From NCBI GenBank assembly GCA_043749225.1, contig JAYVEP010000146.1:1-11304 (forward strand): a stretch of 11,304 nt of DNA, given 5' to 3'. Source of the stretch: JANXUC01 sp043749225 (lineage in GTDB: Bacteria; Acidobacteriota; Terriglobia; Terriglobales; Acidobacteriaceae). Position numbers and translations under genes: made by a program. A model generated the notes under the pieces. The model was not told where the DNA came from. It searched no databases and saw nothing but the letters and a program-made list of their open reading frames with translations. The stretch's first letter is position 1, and every line of letters starts with the position of its first letter. Positions 4,874-11,304 of this stretch are shown here, piece by piece.

Positions 4874-7128
4874 GTTCGATGTCCGGCGACCGCGGAACGG
4901 AACTTCGGCAAATCTTCTACGAGAGCGCGCAGGAAATTCTGCAGTCGCTGAACGAAGAAGCGCTGAAGCTGGAGAAGCATCCTGACGATCTCGAAGCGTT
5001 GCGCAGCCTGCGCCGCGCCGTCCACACCTTGAAGGGCGATGCCGCGGCTTGCGGATACAAAGACCTGACCAGCCTAGCTCACCAGTTTGAAGATGTTCTG
5101 ACTGGCGAAGACCTGACGCGAAGCGCGGCGATTGTGGAAACTGCTTTGACCGCCGCCGATGTGTTCAGCGAAATGATTGAGGCGTACCACAACGAAACCC
5201 GTGTGCCGACGGGGGAGCCGTTGCGGAAGTTGATCGCACAACTGGGTTCCGCCGCCGGTCCAAATAAGGCTGCGGGCAAGAAAGCATCCAGCCAGGCGGC
5301 TTCGAATAAAAAAACGTCCGGCCTGAAAAAATCCACCGCGGTGGCGAAGTCCCCAGCCGTTAAGACGAAAGTCGTTCGCACAGAAATCGAAACTGTCCCC
5401 GGCTGGACCGAGTATGAACTTTTAGCGATTGAAACCGCGCGGCAGAAATCGGTTCCGGTGCAGCATGTCACGCTAGGGCTGGATTCCAACTGCGCCATGC
5501 CGGAAGCGGCGCTGCAGATCGTGCGCAACATCCTGGGCAAAATGGGCGAAATTCTAGCATTTTCGCCAGCGGAGGCGCGGCATCTTCGCGTGGCTGGGGA
5601 CATCGAAACCGCGGTAGCAACTCGGGAAACCCCGGAAATATTGACGCAGAAATGCCGTGTCCCGGGCATTATCGCCAAGATTAATGTCGCGACGCTGGCT
5701 GCTCTGAAAAATTCATCACCAGCCCAAGAATCCAACGCCGTTGCCGAAACGCCTGCGGTTGAAACCGAGGCGGAAAAGGCTCGCACATTGCAGCGCGCGG
5801 AAGAGAATTCGCGTCCCGTCGCTTCGGAAAATCTTCTCCGCGTCGATTCCGAGCGCATTGACACGGTTCTGAACTTGTTAGGCGAGCTGATTATCGGTCG
5901 CTCCATGTTTCAGCAGACGTTGCTGGAATTCGGCAAGCGCTTCCCGAAAGATCCGTTGCGTGCCCGCTTCAGCGACGCTTTTGCTTTCCAGTCGCGGGTG
6001 CTGAGCGATCTGCAACGTTCCGTCATGAAGATTCGCATGGTTCCGGTGGAAAACTTATTCCGCCGTTTCCCGCGCCTGGTGCGGGACACGGCGCGCACCT
6101 GCAACCGGAACGTAGAACTGGTTTTGGCGGGGCAGGAAACCGATCTCGACAAGGGAATACTCGACGCCCTGGCAGAGCCTGTTTCACATTTGGTACGCAA
6201 TGCCATCAGCCACGGCTTCGAGAGTGCGGAGGAACGCAAGCGCGCCGGAAAGCCAGAACAAGGGACTCTGCGTCTGGCCGCCTATCACCAGGGCAACCAG
6301 GTCGTGATCGAACTTTCCGACGATGGCCGAGGAATTGACTCAACCGCTATTCGCAACAAGGCCATCGCACAAGGGCTGGTCACTTCCGAGGAAGCGCAGC
6401 GGATGACGGAAACCGAACTGTTCAAGCTGATTTTCCTGCCGGGCTTCAGCACGGCGGAGCAAATCACGGAAATCTCCGGCCGTGGAGTTGGTCTGGACGT
6501 AGTGCAGAATGTTCTGCAGCGGCTGAAAGGGTCGGTCCATGTGGAATCGACTCCCGGACAAGGAACCACGTTCCGCCTGCGTCTTCCGCTGACCTTGGCC
6601 ATCATCAAAGCCATCCTGTTCCTTGTGGAGCATCGGCTGTATGCAGTGCCCCTGAACGCGGTGGCGGAAATGACGCGCATTCACCAATCCGACGTGCATC
6701 TGGTGGATGGGCATGAAGTTTTGCAGTTGCGCAAAGAAGTACTCACGCTGGTGCGGCTCGGGCGTCCGGCGGAAACGGACGGCAGCGCCAAGCTCTTTGT
6801 ACTGGTTGTCTCGCATGCCGGTCAGAAACTTGGACTGGTTGTCGATGAGCTCTCCGGTCAGGAAGAGTTGGTCATCAAAGCTTTGGACACGAACCTGCTT
6901 TCCAGCGATCTGATCAGCGGTGTTTCCATTCTCGGCGATGGCCATGTTGTTCTGATTTTGAATCTAGCGGCCGTGGCCGAACGCCGTAGTCGGGTACGCA
7001 ATGAACTGGGGAGCGCGCCCTGGGGCCTGCTCTTGCCACAGGCGGAAGCGCGGCAGTTTCAGGAGTTGATTCCTCAAGAGATCAATAGCGTCGCCCGAGC
7101 CGCTGCTGCAGCTGGAGGTGAGATGTGA
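4870..7128 (+). CDS. cheA: CheA chemotaxis histidine kinase
   Basis: A 752-residue kinase of the chemosensory array. P1/HPt is at about residues 8-125 with phospho-His52 in AVHTLKGDAAACG. A Lys/Ala/Ser-rich linker (130-170) leads to a P2-like response-regulator docking domain (about 180-280). A second linker (281-320) precedes the P3 dimerisation helices (about 321-400). The P4 ATPase domain (about 401-575) has the N box HLVRNAISHGFE (440-451), G1 DDGRGID (484-490), an F-box region around FLPGFSTAE, G2 SGRGVGLDVV (536-545) and G3 GQGTTFRLRL. The P5 CheW-like domain (about 576-705) ends in LGDGHVVLILNL. In the N box, the usual Asp-His-Gly is Ser-His-Gly. It phosphorylates CheY and CheB. The start is GTG, overlapping the cheR stop as GTGA; GAGGTGG at 4859-4865 fits this start better than the ATG at 4879. 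The 3' end overlaps cheB in the same way. Confidence 0.97.
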   Translation: MSSMSGDRGTELRQIFYESAQEILQSLNEEALKLEKHPDDLEALRSLRRAVHTLKGDAAACGYKDLTSLAHQFEDVLTGEDLTRSAAIVETALTAADVFSEMIEAYHNETRVPTGEPLRKLIAQLGSAAGPNKAAGKKASSQAASNKKTSGLKKSTAVAKSPAVKTKVVRTEIETVPGWTEYELLAIETARQKSVPVQHVTLGLDSNCAMPEAALQIVRNILGKMGEILAFSPAEARHLRVAGDIETAVATRETPEILTQKCRVPGIIAKINVATLAALKNSSPAQESNAVAETPAVETEAEKARTLQRAEENSRPVASENLLRVDSERIDTVLNLLGELIIGRSMFQQTLLEFGKRFPKDPLRARFSDAFAFQSRVLSDLQRSVMKIRMVPVENLFRRFPRLVRDTARTCNRNVELVLAGQETDLDKGILDALAEPVSHLVRNAISHGFESAEERKRAGKPEQGTLRLAAYHQGNQVVIELSDDGRGIDSTAIRNKAIAQGLVTSEEAQRMTETELFKLIFLPGFSTAEQITEISGRGVGLDVVQNVLQRLKGSVHVESTPGQGTTFRLRLPLTLAIIKAILFLVEHRLYAVPLNAVAEMTRIHQSDVHLVDGHEVLQLRKEVLTLVRLGRPAETDGSAKLFVLVVSHAGQKLGLVVDELSGQEELVIKALDTNLLSSDLISGVSILGDGHVVLILNLAAVAERRSRVRNELGSAPWGLLLPQAEARQFQELIPQEINSVARAAAAAGGEM
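7114..7128 (+). promoter_or_regulatory. cheB ribosome binding site and GTGA overlap with cheA
   Basis: A strong GGAGGTGA (7114-7121), within the cheA coding end, precedes the GTG start at 7125-7127. The cheA stop TGA is 7126-7128. This is the same architecture as the cheR/cheA junction and points to translational coupling. Confidence 0.7.
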
Positions 7129-8225
7129 AGCCTCCCATACGAGTTCTTGTCGTCGACGATTCGGCTGTCATGCGGAAACTGATTCCTCAGATGCTGCAGA
7201 AGGACGACGAAATTGAAGTTGTGGGCACGGCCATCAATGGAAATTTCGCCTTACGCAAGGTCGCAGAACTGCGTCCCGATGTGATCACGCTGGATTTGGA
7301 AATGCCCGGCCTCAACGGCATCGAAACTCTGAAGCAGATCATGCGGAGGCACAAGATTCCAGTCGTGGTGGTGAGTTCCTATAGCACGGAAGGAGCGTCC
7401 ATCACAATGAAGGCGTTGGCGTTGGGCGCAGTTGATTTTGTTGCCAAGCCAGCCGACCTGCAACCAATTTCCGAAGTGGAACAGGAGTTGATCGCCAAGA
7501 TCAAAGCGGCGGCGACGAGCAAGCGTGTTTGCGCCATCCCGGAGAGTCCGGTCAAGGTACGAAAACCTGCTTCGTTTTCCAACCAGCCTGCCGCAAAAAT
7601 AATTGCCATCGGCATCTCGACGGGCGGCCCCAATACGCTGCAGTATCTGCTTTCGCAGCTTCCGGCGGACTTCCCTGGATCCATCGTTATTGTGCAGCAC
7701 ATGCCTGGGAGCTTTACGAAGATGTTTGCCCAGCGGCTGGACGATAGCTGTGCGCTGCGGGTGCGCGAGGCGCAATCGGGAGACTTATTGCTGGCGGGGC
7801 GCGTACTCGTCTGCCCCGGCAACCAGCACGTGCGTCTTCGTCAGATGCGTCTGGCGGATGTGGTTTCGCTCTCGAACGATGAGAAAGTAAACGGACACCG
7901 ACCATCGGTAGACGTGCTGTTTCACTCTTTGGCTAAAAATTTTGGAGCGCGCGCAGTCGCTCTCATCATGACTGGCATGGGCGACGACGGAGCGGAAGGC
8001 ATGGGAGCGATCAGGGACGCGGGCGGATTAACCATCGCGCAATCAGAAGAATCCTGTGTGGTCTATGGCATGCCGCGAGTTGCCATCCAGCGCGGTTATG
8101 CCCAGCGTGTGATCTCGCTGGAAGCTTTGGCCCACACGTTACAGGCTATTTGCGCCCCCGAGCGAGGTTCGTCTACAGGAATGCCAGGAGTGTCCGGAGC
8201 CTCCGCAGGAACGCATTCCAGGTAG
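7125..8225 (+). CDS. cheB: CheB receptor methylesterase/deamidase response regulator
   Basis: A 366-residue cytoplasmic enzyme that removes receptor methyl groups (and deamidates Gln) when phosphorylated by CheA, opposing CheR. The receiver domain (about 5-125) has the acidic pair D11/D12, phospho-Asp57 in TLDLEMPG, S84/S85 after VVVV, and Lys108 in VAKPA. A short linker leads to the CheB_methylest domain (about 156-345). The likely catalytic triad is Ser165 (GISTGGP), His192 (VQHMP) and Asp288 (TGMGDDGAEG). The C-terminal 25 residues are Gly/Ser-rich and probably disordered. The start is GTG at 7125, in a GTGA overlap with the cheA stop and preceded by GGAGGTGA at 7114-7121. All expected key residues are present, so it should be active. 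Confidence 0.97.
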   Translation: MKPPIRVLVVDDSAVMRKLIPQMLQKDDEIEVVGTAINGNFALRKVAELRPDVITLDLEMPGLNGIETLKQIMRRHKIPVVVVSSYSTEGASITMKALALGAVDFVAKPADLQPISEVEQELIAKIKAAATSKRVCAIPESPVKVRKPASFSNQPAAKIIAIGISTGGPNTLQYLLSQLPADFPGSIVIVQHMPGSFTKMFAQRLDDSCALRVREAQSGDLLLAGRVLVCPGNQHVRLRQMRLADVVSLSNDEKVNGHRPSVDVLFHSLAKNFGARAVALIMTGMGDDGAEGMGAIRDAGGLTIAQSEESCVVYGMPRVAIQRGYAQRVISLEALAHTLQAICAPERGSSTGMPGVSGASAGTHSR

Positions 8226-8267
8226 GCCGTTACTGAAGTAAGTTTCTTTTGTGCACGATTTGCGAGA

Positions 8268-8287
8268 CCTTTATAAAGGAGAGGGGA
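8268..8287 (+). promoter_or_regulatory. cheY ribosome binding site overlapped by palindrome CCTTTATAAAGG
   Basis: AAAGGAGAGGGGA (8275-8287) is a strong Shine-Dalgarno for the ATG at 8293. Its first part is the right half of a perfect 12-bp palindrome, CCTTTATAAAGG (8268-8279), in the 67-base gap after cheB. The palindrome also contains TATAAA, which resembles a -10 box, but a start there would leave too short a leader to keep the ribosome binding site. Confidence 0.55.
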
Positions 8288-8292
8288 CCATT

Positions 8293-8736
8293 ATGGAGCA
8301 GTTTGTGCCATTACGCAGGAAGAAAGACGGGCAACCCGTCCGCTACCTCGTGGTGGACGACTCTGTTTTTGCCCGCAAGAATTTGGGCAAGATGATTGAG
8401 ACTTTTGGCGGTCAGATCGCCGGCGAAGCAGCCGACGGTTGCGCCGCCATCACCGAATACGAGCGGGCACTTCCCGACCTCGTACTCATGGACATTACGA
8501 TGCCCCTCATGGAAGGCATTGAAGCGGCCGAAAAGATTTTGCAGAAGCACTCGGACGCTCGCATTGTCATGGTCTCGTCGGTCGGCTACCAGGAAAACAT
8601 CGTGGCGGCGCTGCAACGCGGAGCGCGCCATTTCGTACAGAAGCCGGTTAAGGCTGATGTGCTTTATGAAGTCGTCAAGTATGTAATGGGAGACGACGCT
8701 GTTGTCGCGGCCTTAGCGGACGGTGCGCACGCCTAG
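8293..8736 (+). CDS. cheY: CheY stand-alone receiver protein
   Basis: A 147-residue single-domain response regulator that takes phosphate from CheA and carries the signal to the output machine. Conserved residues are D22/D23 (VVDDS), phospho-Asp67 (VLMDITMP), S95 (MVSSVG) and Lys117-Pro118 (VQKPV). Relative to a 120-130 residue CheY it has about 16 extra residues at the N-terminus (PLRRKKDGQPVRY) and a short Ala/Asp-rich C-terminus. The start at 8293 is preferred because AAAGGAGAGGGGA lies just before it. A GTG at 8251 in the same frame would add 14 unconserved residues and place the ribosome binding site inside the gene. Standing alone between cheB and cheX, it is the likely substrate of both CheA and CheX. 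Its target (flagellar motor, pilus or other) cannot be told from sequence. Confidence 0.95.
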   Translation: MEQFVPLRRKKDGQPVRYLVVDDSVFARKNLGKMIETFGGQIAGEAADGCAAITEYERALPDLVLMDITMPLMEGIEAAEKILQKHSDARIVMVSSVGYQENIVAALQRGARHFVQKPVKADVLYEVVKYVMGDDAVVAALADGAHA

Positions 8737-8749
8737 TGAAGGATTCCCA

Positions 8750-8791
8750 ATGCAAGGTCGCAGGCAACACCCAATGAAAGCCCGCCCATGA
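8750..8791 (+). CDS. Candidate 13-codon leader ORF coupling cheX translation
   Basis: The peptide is MQGRRQHPMKARP. Its ATG at 8750 lies six bases after GAAGGA (8738-8743), a good Shine-Dalgarno, itself directly after the cheY stop. Its stop TGA (8789-8791) overlaps the cheX start ATG (8788-8790) as ATGA. The cheX start itself has no convincing ribosome binding site. The simplest reading is that ribosomes translate this basic peptide and reinitiate at cheX. It may instead mean cheX is initiated weakly. The peptide shows no recognisable motif. Confidence 0.35.
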   Translation: MQGRRQHPMKARP

Positions 8792-9288
8792 AGATGGAAT
8801 TGATCCAGCCGTTCATCAACGCCGCTGACGCGGTTCTGGCGCAGAGCTTGCGCTGCCGCACAGCCGTGGGCGACGTCAGCATGACCGATGTTACCTACAA
8901 GCGCTGCGGCATCGCAGCGCAGATCGCCTTTACGGGCGACATTGAAGGCCGCATCATTTTCGATCTGGCGCCTGCGACGGCCGCCTATCTGGCTACTTCG
9001 CTGAGCGGCACCGAGATCGCCGCCGGAGATGAAATGGCGGGAGAAGCCGTTCTCGAGCTCGCCAACCAGGTGATTGGCAACGCGGTCACCTCTCTCAACA
9101 ATCAGGGCTTCAACTTCCGCGTATTGCCGCCGCTGGTCTATAGCGCCGAGCAAGGCTTACCCTCGACGCAGGATACCGAAGCTCTTCTCATGTCCTTCGA
9201 AACGTGTGGCGGGACGGTCTACATGAACATCGCCATGCGCTACAACTGTCAGGCCAGCCAGAAGACTGCCTCCGCGATCGGCGCGTAA
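8788..9288 (+). CDS. cheX: CheX-type CheY-P phosphatase
   Basis: A 166-residue cytoplasmic protein of the CheX/CheC/FliY phosphatase family. In the CheX family these proteins are dimers that speed hydrolysis of CheY-P and end the signal. Residues 1-75 show the CheX start (MELIQPFINAADAVLAQ) and strands around AAQIAFTGDIEGRIIFDL. The helix MAGEAVLELANQVIGNAV (83-100) carries the family's Glu-x-x-Asn pair (E90, N93), the residues that act on the phospho-aspartate. The length matches CheX (about 150-160) and is shorter than FliY. It is the last gene of the operon and lies next to cheY, its expected substrate; no CheC, CheD or CheZ is seen. The start at 8788 gives an ATGA overlap with the upstream leader ORF; an ATG at 8794 is an alternative. 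The nearest purines (GAAAG) are a poor binding site. Confidence 0.88.
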   Translation: MKMELIQPFINAADAVLAQSLRCRTAVGDVSMTDVTYKRCGIAAQIAFTGDIEGRIIFDLAPATAAYLATSLSGTEIAAGDEMAGEAVLELANQVIGNAVTSLNNQGFNFRVLPPLVYSAEQGLPSTQDTEALLMSFETCGGTVYMNIAMRYNCQASQKTASAIGA

Positions 9289-9297
9289 GTTGCAGCC

Positions 9298-9372
9298 GTC
9301 GGCTTTCGGCATCAATCCAATCTTGTCGGCAACTCCAGCCAACCTCAGGCTAACTTCTGGCCGATAGCCGAC
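9298..9372. terminator. Long-loop inverted repeat between convergent genes (possible terminator)
   Basis: GTCGGCTTTCGGC (9298-9310) and GCCGATAGCCGAC (9360-9372) are 13-base arms with one central mismatch, about 49 bases apart; a further GTCGGC lies between at 9325-9330. The site is between the cheX stop and the stop of the oppositely oriented propeller gene, where a two-way terminator is expected. There is no T-run, so a simple intrinsic terminator is not shown. Confidence 0.35.
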
Positions 9373-9376
9373 AGCC

Positions 9377-10735
9377 TCATCGTCCCGTGATCATAAACAT
9401 CGGATTCTGGAACGCCGGCGGTTTCGAGCTCAACGGCGAGGGCACAGCCTGCACTTCCGTATTGTCAAAGGTCCGCAAGATATACGTTCCGGCAAAATCG
9501 CAGCTCGATACATACACGCGCTCGCTGCCTCCGGAAGCTCCCACCATGAAGCGGAAACGCGCGGTGCCGCACGGAGATGTGACCTCGGCTGACGGGGTCA
9601 GGTTAATGGGAGTCTTTACGGTTACAGAGAGCGAATCCACCGGAGTCAGCGTCGGGGTCCAGGTGTTCGGAGCGCCCGCCGTAAACGTCATGCTGAGCGC
9701 ATAGACTCGCGAGCCGTCCGGCAGGGACGCCACGCCCATCAGGCTGGTGCAATTCGCACTCGGCTGCTGCGAGCAAATCGCCGCGTTCTGTGCAGGAATT
9801 TTCAATACATTCTCGAACACTGGCATATTCCCCGGCGCAACCGCCGCGTCATAAATTTCCAGATCGCCTTCTTTATCCGTAAAGTACAAGCGATTCAAGT
9901 TCTTGTCATAGGAAATCGAGTCTGCCGTCCCGGGAATTGGCAACGGCGTCGAGTTCAGAACCACGTCCGTATTCGCGTCGATCACTGTAACGCCTGCGGT
10001 GCCCAGCACAAACACAGCCGAACTGCCCGGACTCGTCGTCGCCATAAATGGACCCGCACCCACCGACAGCGTCTGCACAATCACGCGGCTCGCCGTGTCG
10101 ATGACATGCACCACGCTGTTGGCCTTATCCAGCACATACAGCTTGTGGCCATTCGGAATCTCAGCCATCCATTCGGGGTCGCTGTGGAAAGGCAAGTCAA
10201 TCTGCAGCGTTAGTACTTGCCGAAGTGCGTCGATGACGCCAATGGAAGGCGCAGTCGCATTGGGATCTACTGGCGCCAGGATCACGTACATCTTCGCGGA
10301 TTCCGTCGAATGCAGGAAGCTCGGCGTGTAGGGGCTGGGCATGGTGATGGTCGTCATGGTCCCCATCGGGCAGATCGACGTGCCGCCACAAAGCTGGGCC
10401 GCAGTAATGGTGGAGACCGTGTTCTCCACCGCATTCGCCGTGTAAATCCGATTGTTAGCGCCGCCGGGGAGCAGCGCCGCATGCACTGGACCGCGCCCCA
10501 ACGCCGCCTGGCCCACGTTCACGTCGCCCGAGACGTCAATCTGCATAATCGACCCGGGACTGTTGACTCCATTGGAGTTATCCGTGCTGATGGTCATGGC
10601 GAAGTGGTACAGCTTGGGATCGCCGGGATTGCCCGGAATCTGGATGATCGGCAAACGATAGTTAGCCCCGCAGCTCAGGCAAATCGCCCACAACATCAAC
10701 GAGATCGAAAACGAAAAATAACGACGGAAATGCAT
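9377..10735 (-). CDS. Exported YncE-like beta-propeller protein (putative lipoprotein)
   Basis: A 452-residue exported protein. Residues 1-22 are a signal peptide: basic MHFRRY, a hydrophobic stretch, then CLSC-GAN, a non-canonical lipobox with Cys22 as the possible lipidated residue. From about residue 42 onward there are repeated four-strand blades typical of YncE/YVTN-type propellers: GSIMQIDVSG, NRIYTANAVENTVSTI, PSIGVIDALRQ, HKLYVLDKANSVVHVIDTAS, AVFVLGTAGVTVIDANTD and NRLYFTDKEGDLEIYDA. Three cysteine pairs (C116/C122, C321/C329, C389/C412) may form disulfides, consistent with an envelope location. Such proteins often act as binding scaffolds, and no catalytic site is visible. The start at 10735 is supported by GAGGTAGGG just upstream (10736-10744 on the plus strand). 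It is convergent with cheX and transcribed on its own, so a link to chemotaxis is not implied. Confidence 0.85.
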   Translation of the reverse strand: MHFRRYFSFSISLMLWAICLSCGANYRLPIIQIPGNPGDPKLYHFAMTISTDNSNGVNSPGSIMQIDVSGDVNVGQAALGRGPVHAALLPGGANNRIYTANAVENTVSTITAAQLCGGTSICPMGTMTTITMPSPYTPSFLHSTESAKMYVILAPVDPNATAPSIGVIDALRQVLTLQIDLPFHSDPEWMAEIPNGHKLYVLDKANSVVHVIDTASRVIVQTLSVGAGPFMATTSPGSSAVFVLGTAGVTVIDANTDVVLNSTPLPIPGTADSISYDKNLNRLYFTDKEGDLEIYDAAVAPGNMPVFENVLKIPAQNAAICSQQPSANCTSLMGVASLPDGSRVYALSMTFTAGAPNTWTPTLTPVDSLSVTVKTPINLTPSAEVTSPCGTARFRFMVGASGGSERVYVSSCDFAGTYILRTFDNTEVQAVPSPLSSKPPAFQNPMFMITGR

Positions 10736-10754
10736 CCCTACCTCACCAGCAAGC

Positions 10755-10764
10755 TTTCGCGAAA
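10755..10764. promoter_or_regulatory. Palindrome TTTCGCGAAA upstream of the propeller gene
   Basis: A perfect 10-bp palindrome about 20 bases before the propeller gene start, with a second one, CTAGC-G-GCTAG, at 10789-10799. A minus-strand TAGAAT (10791-10786) between them resembles a -10 box, but no good -35 is seen. They are possible operator sites; the symmetry is seen, the function inferred. Confidence 0.3.
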
Positions 10765-10864
10765 ATGGGTTCCCTGAAACAGTTCATTCTAGCGGCTAGC
10801 CCCAGCGAATGCCAGCGGCGGAGCCAGAGTTGGGATGCAAGGCTGGGGTAAATGGCTGTACGGG

Positions 10865-10891
10865 CTTGATTTGGCACTGACTTGATTTGGC
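10865..10891 (+). repeat. Direct repeat CTTGATTTGGC x2
   Basis: CTTGATTTGGC occurs at 10865-10875 and 10881-10891, a 16-base period. The second copy runs straight into the first hairpin repeat. It may mark how the hairpin element inserted or was copied. Confidence 0.6.
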
Positions 10892-10910
10892 GCGGACACT
10901 CTTGTCCGCG
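10891..10910 (+). repeat. REP-like hairpin, copy 1
   Basis: CGCGGACACTCTTGTCCGCG: two perfect 8-base arms around a CTCT loop. The identity with copy 3 extends to 25 bases, with TGG before and AG after. Copy 2 lies 62 bases downstream in inverted orientation, giving a BIME-like pair. Confidence 0.8.
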
Positions 10911-10972
10911 AGAGGCTGGCAGCGGCAGCGACCCCTAGCCAGTGCGGCAATAAGACTCTTTCGACGTCGGTG

Positions 10973-10992
10973 TTCGGACAAGAGTGTCCGCG
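10973..10992 (-). repeat. REP-like hairpin, copy 2 (inverted, two mismatches)
   Basis: The complement of copy 1, reading TTCGGACAAGAGTGTCCGCG on the plus strand. The two leftmost bases differ (TT for CG), so the stem has six pairs instead of eight. On the minus strand it is preceded by TGTGG, as is copy 3. Confidence 0.75.
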
Positions 10993-11231
10993 CCACATGC
11001 ACCCAGAGTGGCGCCGTACGCAATCTGCTTCTGGAATCCGGACCGCCATTCTGCACAATGCCATCACCCTTACCTACGGCATGCGCTCGCGACGAGTGCC
11101 AAAACGGGAAAGATCGCTGTACGCTCCCAGGAGGTGTCGCGACCGGCGTGGAATTAAGGTCAATTAGAGTCTGGCGAAGCCTCCAGGAGACTCCTGACGC
11201 GTTCCACGGGCACTTGCTTAGGCTCCTGTGG

Positions 11232-11251
11232 CGCGGACACTCTTGTCCGCG
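11232..11251 (+). repeat. REP-like hairpin, copy 3
   Basis: Identical to copy 1 over the 20-base core and its nearest flanks, and followed by AGGTTTT. The stem plus the T-run could act as a weak terminator for rightward transcription, but no gene ends just before it. Confidence 0.8.
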
Positions 11252-11304
11252 AGGTTTTAGGCAGTTTGAGAAAAAGAGTCCGTAGGTCTGACATCTCGAG
11301 GATC

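Larger units (their letters stand above)
10800..11304. other. Non-coding, repeat-bearing region
   Basis: No credible gene is seen in the last 505 bases. The open frames are short, overlap on both strands, run through the hairpin repeats, and show no conserved domain or ribosome binding site. The content is an 11-bp direct repeat, three copies of a 20-bp palindromic element, and a small CAGGAG-A-CTCCTG hairpin at 11184-11196. The rest is unassigned. Confidence 0.6.

Noticed and set aside
5079..5906. Minus-strand open frame of 275 codons inside cheA
   Set aside because: It is antisense to cheA. The open frame is explained by codon bias over the P2 and linker region.
8251..8292. GTG start at 8251 for cheY
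   Set aside because: It would bury the strong AAAGGAGAGGGGA inside the gene and add unconserved residues; 8293 is the better start.
10891..11251. CRISPR array
   Set aside because: There are only three palindromic copies, one inverted, at unequal spacing; this does not fit direct repeats with uniform spacers.
10789..11285. Several short open frames on both strands at the right end
   Set aside because: They overlap one another, run through the hairpin repeats (giving repeated RGHSCP or ARTLLS peptides) and have no supporting start signals.

Overview
The window is a chemosensory (Che) gene cluster from a bacterium that is probably an acidobacterium of the Terriglobia (Koribacter/Granulicella type). 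This assignment is inference from memory, with no database search. It rests on three things: the moderately GC-rich sequence, a small secreted TonB C-terminal-domain protein placed in front of the receptor gene, and an exported YncE-like propeller whose mature N-terminus (CGANYRLP) resembles a lipoprotein family I associate with Acidobacteria. REP-like GCGGACA/TGTCCGC hairpins at the right end fit the same picture.

Layout. Positions 1-581 (minus strand) hold the first 193 codons of a GAF-domain protein that runs off the left edge. Positions 582-962 are a divergent intergenic region with short inverted and direct repeats and a weak sigma-54-like promoter candidate. From 963 to 9288 eight main genes run on the plus strand, tightly packed: tonB-like, mcp, cheW, cheR, cheA, cheB, cheY and cheX. 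The cheR/cheA and cheA/cheB junctions are both GTGA overlaps. A 13-codon leader ORF between cheY and cheX has a better ribosome binding site than cheX, and its stop overlaps the cheX start. Positions 9289-9376 separate convergent genes and hold a long-loop inverted repeat. Positions 10735-9377 (minus strand) encode the exported propeller protein. Positions 10736-11304 have no credible gene but carry three copies of a 20-bp hairpin repeat.

How the genes work together. The two-TM, double-HAMP receptor senses a periplasmic signal and, through CheW, controls the kinase CheA. CheA has HPt, P2, dimerisation/ATPase and CheW-like domains. It phosphorylates the stand-alone receiver CheY and the receiver of CheB. 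CheR and CheB methylate and demethylate the receptor for adaptation. CheX probably dephosphorylates CheY-P. No CheC, CheD or CheZ and no flagellar or pilus genes are visible, so the output (flagella, type IV pili or another process) cannot be decided here. The TonB-like protein is the least expected member and may link envelope or outer-membrane status to the receptor.

I found no wholly new system. The most unusual points are the TonB-domain protein leading the che operon, the probable translational coupling of cheX through a leader peptide, and the REP-like repeat cluster.
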